Shown here piece by piece: positions 7,317 to 8,379 of a stretch of DNA of 8,379 bases (position 1 is its first letter; each line of letters begins with the position of its first letter). Source of the DNA: Clostridia bacterium (GTDB lineage Bacteria; Bacillota; Clostridia; HGM11514). The notes beneath the pieces are model-generated. The model was not told the DNA's origin. It saw nothing but the letters and a program-made list of their open reading frames with translations, and did no database searches. The translations under genes and the position numbers were made by a program. Location: contig CAAENE010000323.1 in NCBI GenBank assembly GCA_900757255.1, forward strand, positions 1 to 8,379, in the 5' to 3' direction.

Positions 7317-7817
7317 TTAGAATTCCCTGTCTTTATAAGGCTTATATTTGTTCCAATATTTTTCCCAGTCACTTCTGCCGACGGTCAGATTAATCATTTC
7401 TTTGCGGTTTTGAAAAATCTCTTTCTCCTGTTCATCAAAACCGTTTATAGAAGTTGAAGACGTAACTTCGCCGTTCGATATATCAAGGATACCGTAGCGC
7501 TTTTCACGTTCATTTTTATCTTTAATATACTTTGTATAAATAATATATACTTTGTTATCAATTACTTTATAATACTGGGTATCTGGAAAGATAATCTGAT
7601 TTTCAGCAGCATCCTCAATATAGTAACCATCAAAATGTTTTAGCTGATATCGCCCTTCATCATCGAAATAAGTGGCCATATCTTCAAATGAATATTGAAC
7701 CTCTGCGGAATCAATGATAATATATGCGGCACAGGCAAGCTGAGCTATCCTGTATATACAGGATAGTACGAAAACTACAATCACGATAGAGGCTGCTGTT
7801 TTCTTCCATTTTTTCAA
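7317..7817 (-). CDS. Hypothetical membrane-anchored protein (166 residues)
   Basis: Unrecognised protein. A lysine-rich start is followed by a hydrophobic segment about residues 9-35, broken by one Arg, which predicts an N-terminal membrane anchor. VLSC at 17-20 is only a poor lipobox. The remaining 130 residues are charged and Tyr-rich (for example TQYYKVIDNKVYIIYTKYIK, about 80-99), alternate in a beta-like pattern, and probably lie outside the membrane. The start codon is TTG, chosen because GAGGTGA stands 6 nt before it and no ATG fits. That ribosome binding site overlaps the stop codon of the preceding frame, so translation is probably coupled. Position directly behind a gene with a MuF-like domain makes it a candidate immunity protein, but this is inferred only from gene order. 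Confidence 0.82.
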   Translation of the reverse strand: MKKWKKTAASIVIVVFVLSCIYRIAQLACAAYIIIDSAEVQYSFEDMATYFDDEGRYQLKHFDGYYIEDAAENQIIFPDTQYYKVIDNKVYIIYTKYIKDKNEREKRYGILDISNGEVTSSTSINGFDEQEKEIFQNRKEMINLTVGRSDWEKYWNKYKPYKDREF

Positions 7818-7823
7818 CTTATT

Positions 7824-7830
7824 TCACCTC
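7824..7830 (-). promoter_or_regulatory. Ribosome binding site overlapping the upstream stop codon
   Basis: On the minus strand the sequence reads GAGGTGA. Its TGA (7824-7826) is the stop of the upstream reading frame and GAGG is the ribosome binding site of the TTG-started gene at 7817. This arrangement points to translational coupling and supports the TTG start. Confidence 0.75.
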
Positions 7831-8156
7831 TTGACAGTTAAAGTATAGTATACGTCTATTTTGTATTTTTTCATCCCTTTTGTATGTTCCTGTTCTAACC
7901 ACGCTGCCGTTGCCGCAATGCTGCCGACAGTTTTTATTTTGTTTTTGGCCTCTTTTATTGCGTCCTCTAACTTTTCGCGTTCAAAGTCATAATAATCATA
8001 TACATGAACGTTGAAAAGCCAAGCATCGTCAAGGCCTTTTTTACTCTGAATGATGATTGTTACACCATGAAATGCCAAATATAAATCGTATGGTTGGTCT
8101 AAGTTGAATTTTTCATCTAAGGCTTTATTATTATAATATATCGTATCGCCATCTGC
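7824..8156 (-). CDS. C-terminal part of the broken MuF-like gene, in the shifted frame
   Basis: This frame gives 110 residues beginning ADGDTIYYNNKALDEKFN and ending YYTLTVKR. It has no ATG near its beginning and no ribosome binding site before its first TTG (8078), so it is unlikely to be an independent gene. It continues naturally from the adjacent upstream frame if one base is restored in the GGG run at 8156-8158. The sequence has a strand-rich part (AFHGVTIIIQSKK, then LFNVHVYDYYDF) and a charged helix (EKLEDAIKEAKNKIK) before a final strand. I do not recognise the domain. As the extension after a MuF-type motif it could be a toxin domain, which remains speculative. Confidence 0.6.
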   Translation of the reverse strand, partial: ADGDTIYYNNKALDEKFNLDQPYDLYLAFHGVTIIIQSKKGLDDAWLFNVHVYDYYDFEREKLEDAIKEAKNKIKTVGSIAATAAWLEQEHTKGMKKYKIDVYYTLTVKR

Positions 8157-8379
8157 CCGGTCATGCAGTCGCAGTTTGGATGCATGGGCTGGAGGTTTAC
8201 GCCAACTTTGGCGTCTTTGATATCGAATACCTTTCCGTTCAGTTTGTTGCAGGTGTCGCAGTTTTCTCCCTCGGCGATGGATTTGTACTTCATCCTTCCG
8301 CGCTTTTCATATTCCCATAATAGCAAATATTGGTTGAGCTGTCTACAGGCTGATTCCAAAAACTGCTGTAAAGCCTGCA
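8117..8379 (-). CDS. Phage minor-head (MuF / SPP1 gp7-like) domain protein, cut at right edge and frameshifted
   Basis: The frame is open through the right edge, so the true start lies outside; a TTG at 8359 has no ribosome binding site. The visible part has a helix (QALQQFLESACRQLNQYLLL), then CDTCNKLNGKVF and, 22 residues on, MHPNCDC. The pair CxxC..LdGkvF and PxHPNCxC is the signature of the C-terminal part of phage minor head proteins of the SPP1 gp7/MuF type, which also occurs in polymorphic toxins. After HPNCDCMTG the frame gives an unconvincing tail (QMAIRYIIIIKP) and stops at 8117-8119, whereas the overlapping frame runs on for 110 residues. An apparent one-base deletion in the G-run at 8156-8158 explains both. 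Whether this is a mutation or a sequencing error cannot be told here. Confidence 0.7.
   Translation of the reverse strand, partial: QALQQFLESACRQLNQYLLLWEYEKRGRMKYKSIAEGENCDTCNKLNGKVFDIKDAKVGVNLQPMHPNCDCMTGQMAIRYIIIIKP

Noticed and set aside
7760..7766. Lipobox (VLSC) in the 166-residue protein
   Set aside because: Leu at -2 is unfavourable and the hydrophobic stretch continues past the Cys, so a plain membrane anchor is the better reading.

Overview
The window looks like a chromosomal piece of a low-to-moderate GC Bacillota bacterium, most likely of class Clostridia. The reasons are strong GGAGG-type ribosome binding sites, use of TTG starts, S-layer-homology (SLH) anchoring of a surface enzyme, an AraC-type regulator typical of the group, and a 30-nt CRISPR repeat ending in ATTGAAAC/ATTAAAAC as in clostridial type I-B/III arrays. 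No rRNA, tRNA or insertion sequence was seen.

Layout. (1) 1-253: the trailer end of a CRISPR array, with four repeats (the last degenerate), three full spacers and one cut spacer; no cas gene is present. (2) 254-544: a non-coding gap with a strong, probably bidirectional terminator (309-345) and a second perfect 14-bp hairpin (398-429). (3) 545-5932, minus strand: one 1795-residue secreted multidomain protein. It has a signal peptide, two golvesin/CBM-like beta-sandwiches flanking a LamG-like domain, four related Ig-like modules, a GH16 glycoside hydrolase domain with an intact ELDFNE catalytic motif, a helical FIVAR-like segment, a pre-SLH domain and three SLH repeats. (4) 5933-6209: a divergent intergenic region with a near-consensus promoter in each direction and a conspicuous TTTATGA-based repeat cluster that may be an operator. 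(5) 6210-7013, plus strand: an AraC-family regulator with an N-terminal sensor-like region. (6) 7116-8379, minus strand: a compact cluster of small genes reading in from the right edge. It holds a broken gene with a phage minor-head (MuF/SPP1 gp7-like) Cys-His motif, a 166-residue membrane-anchored protein started by TTG, and a 54-residue membrane peptide too short for most gene finders.

How the parts fit. The GH16 protein and the AraC regulator form a plausible polysaccharide-sensing and degradation pair: the regulator is divergently transcribed from a shared control region and probably controls the surface enzyme. The right-hand cluster is independent. Its order (MuF-like domain with a variable C-terminal extension, then tightly coupled small membrane proteins) resembles the end of a phage-derived polymorphic toxin with candidate immunity genes. 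That reading is inference, and the leading gene carries an apparent one-base frameshift and is cut by the window edge.
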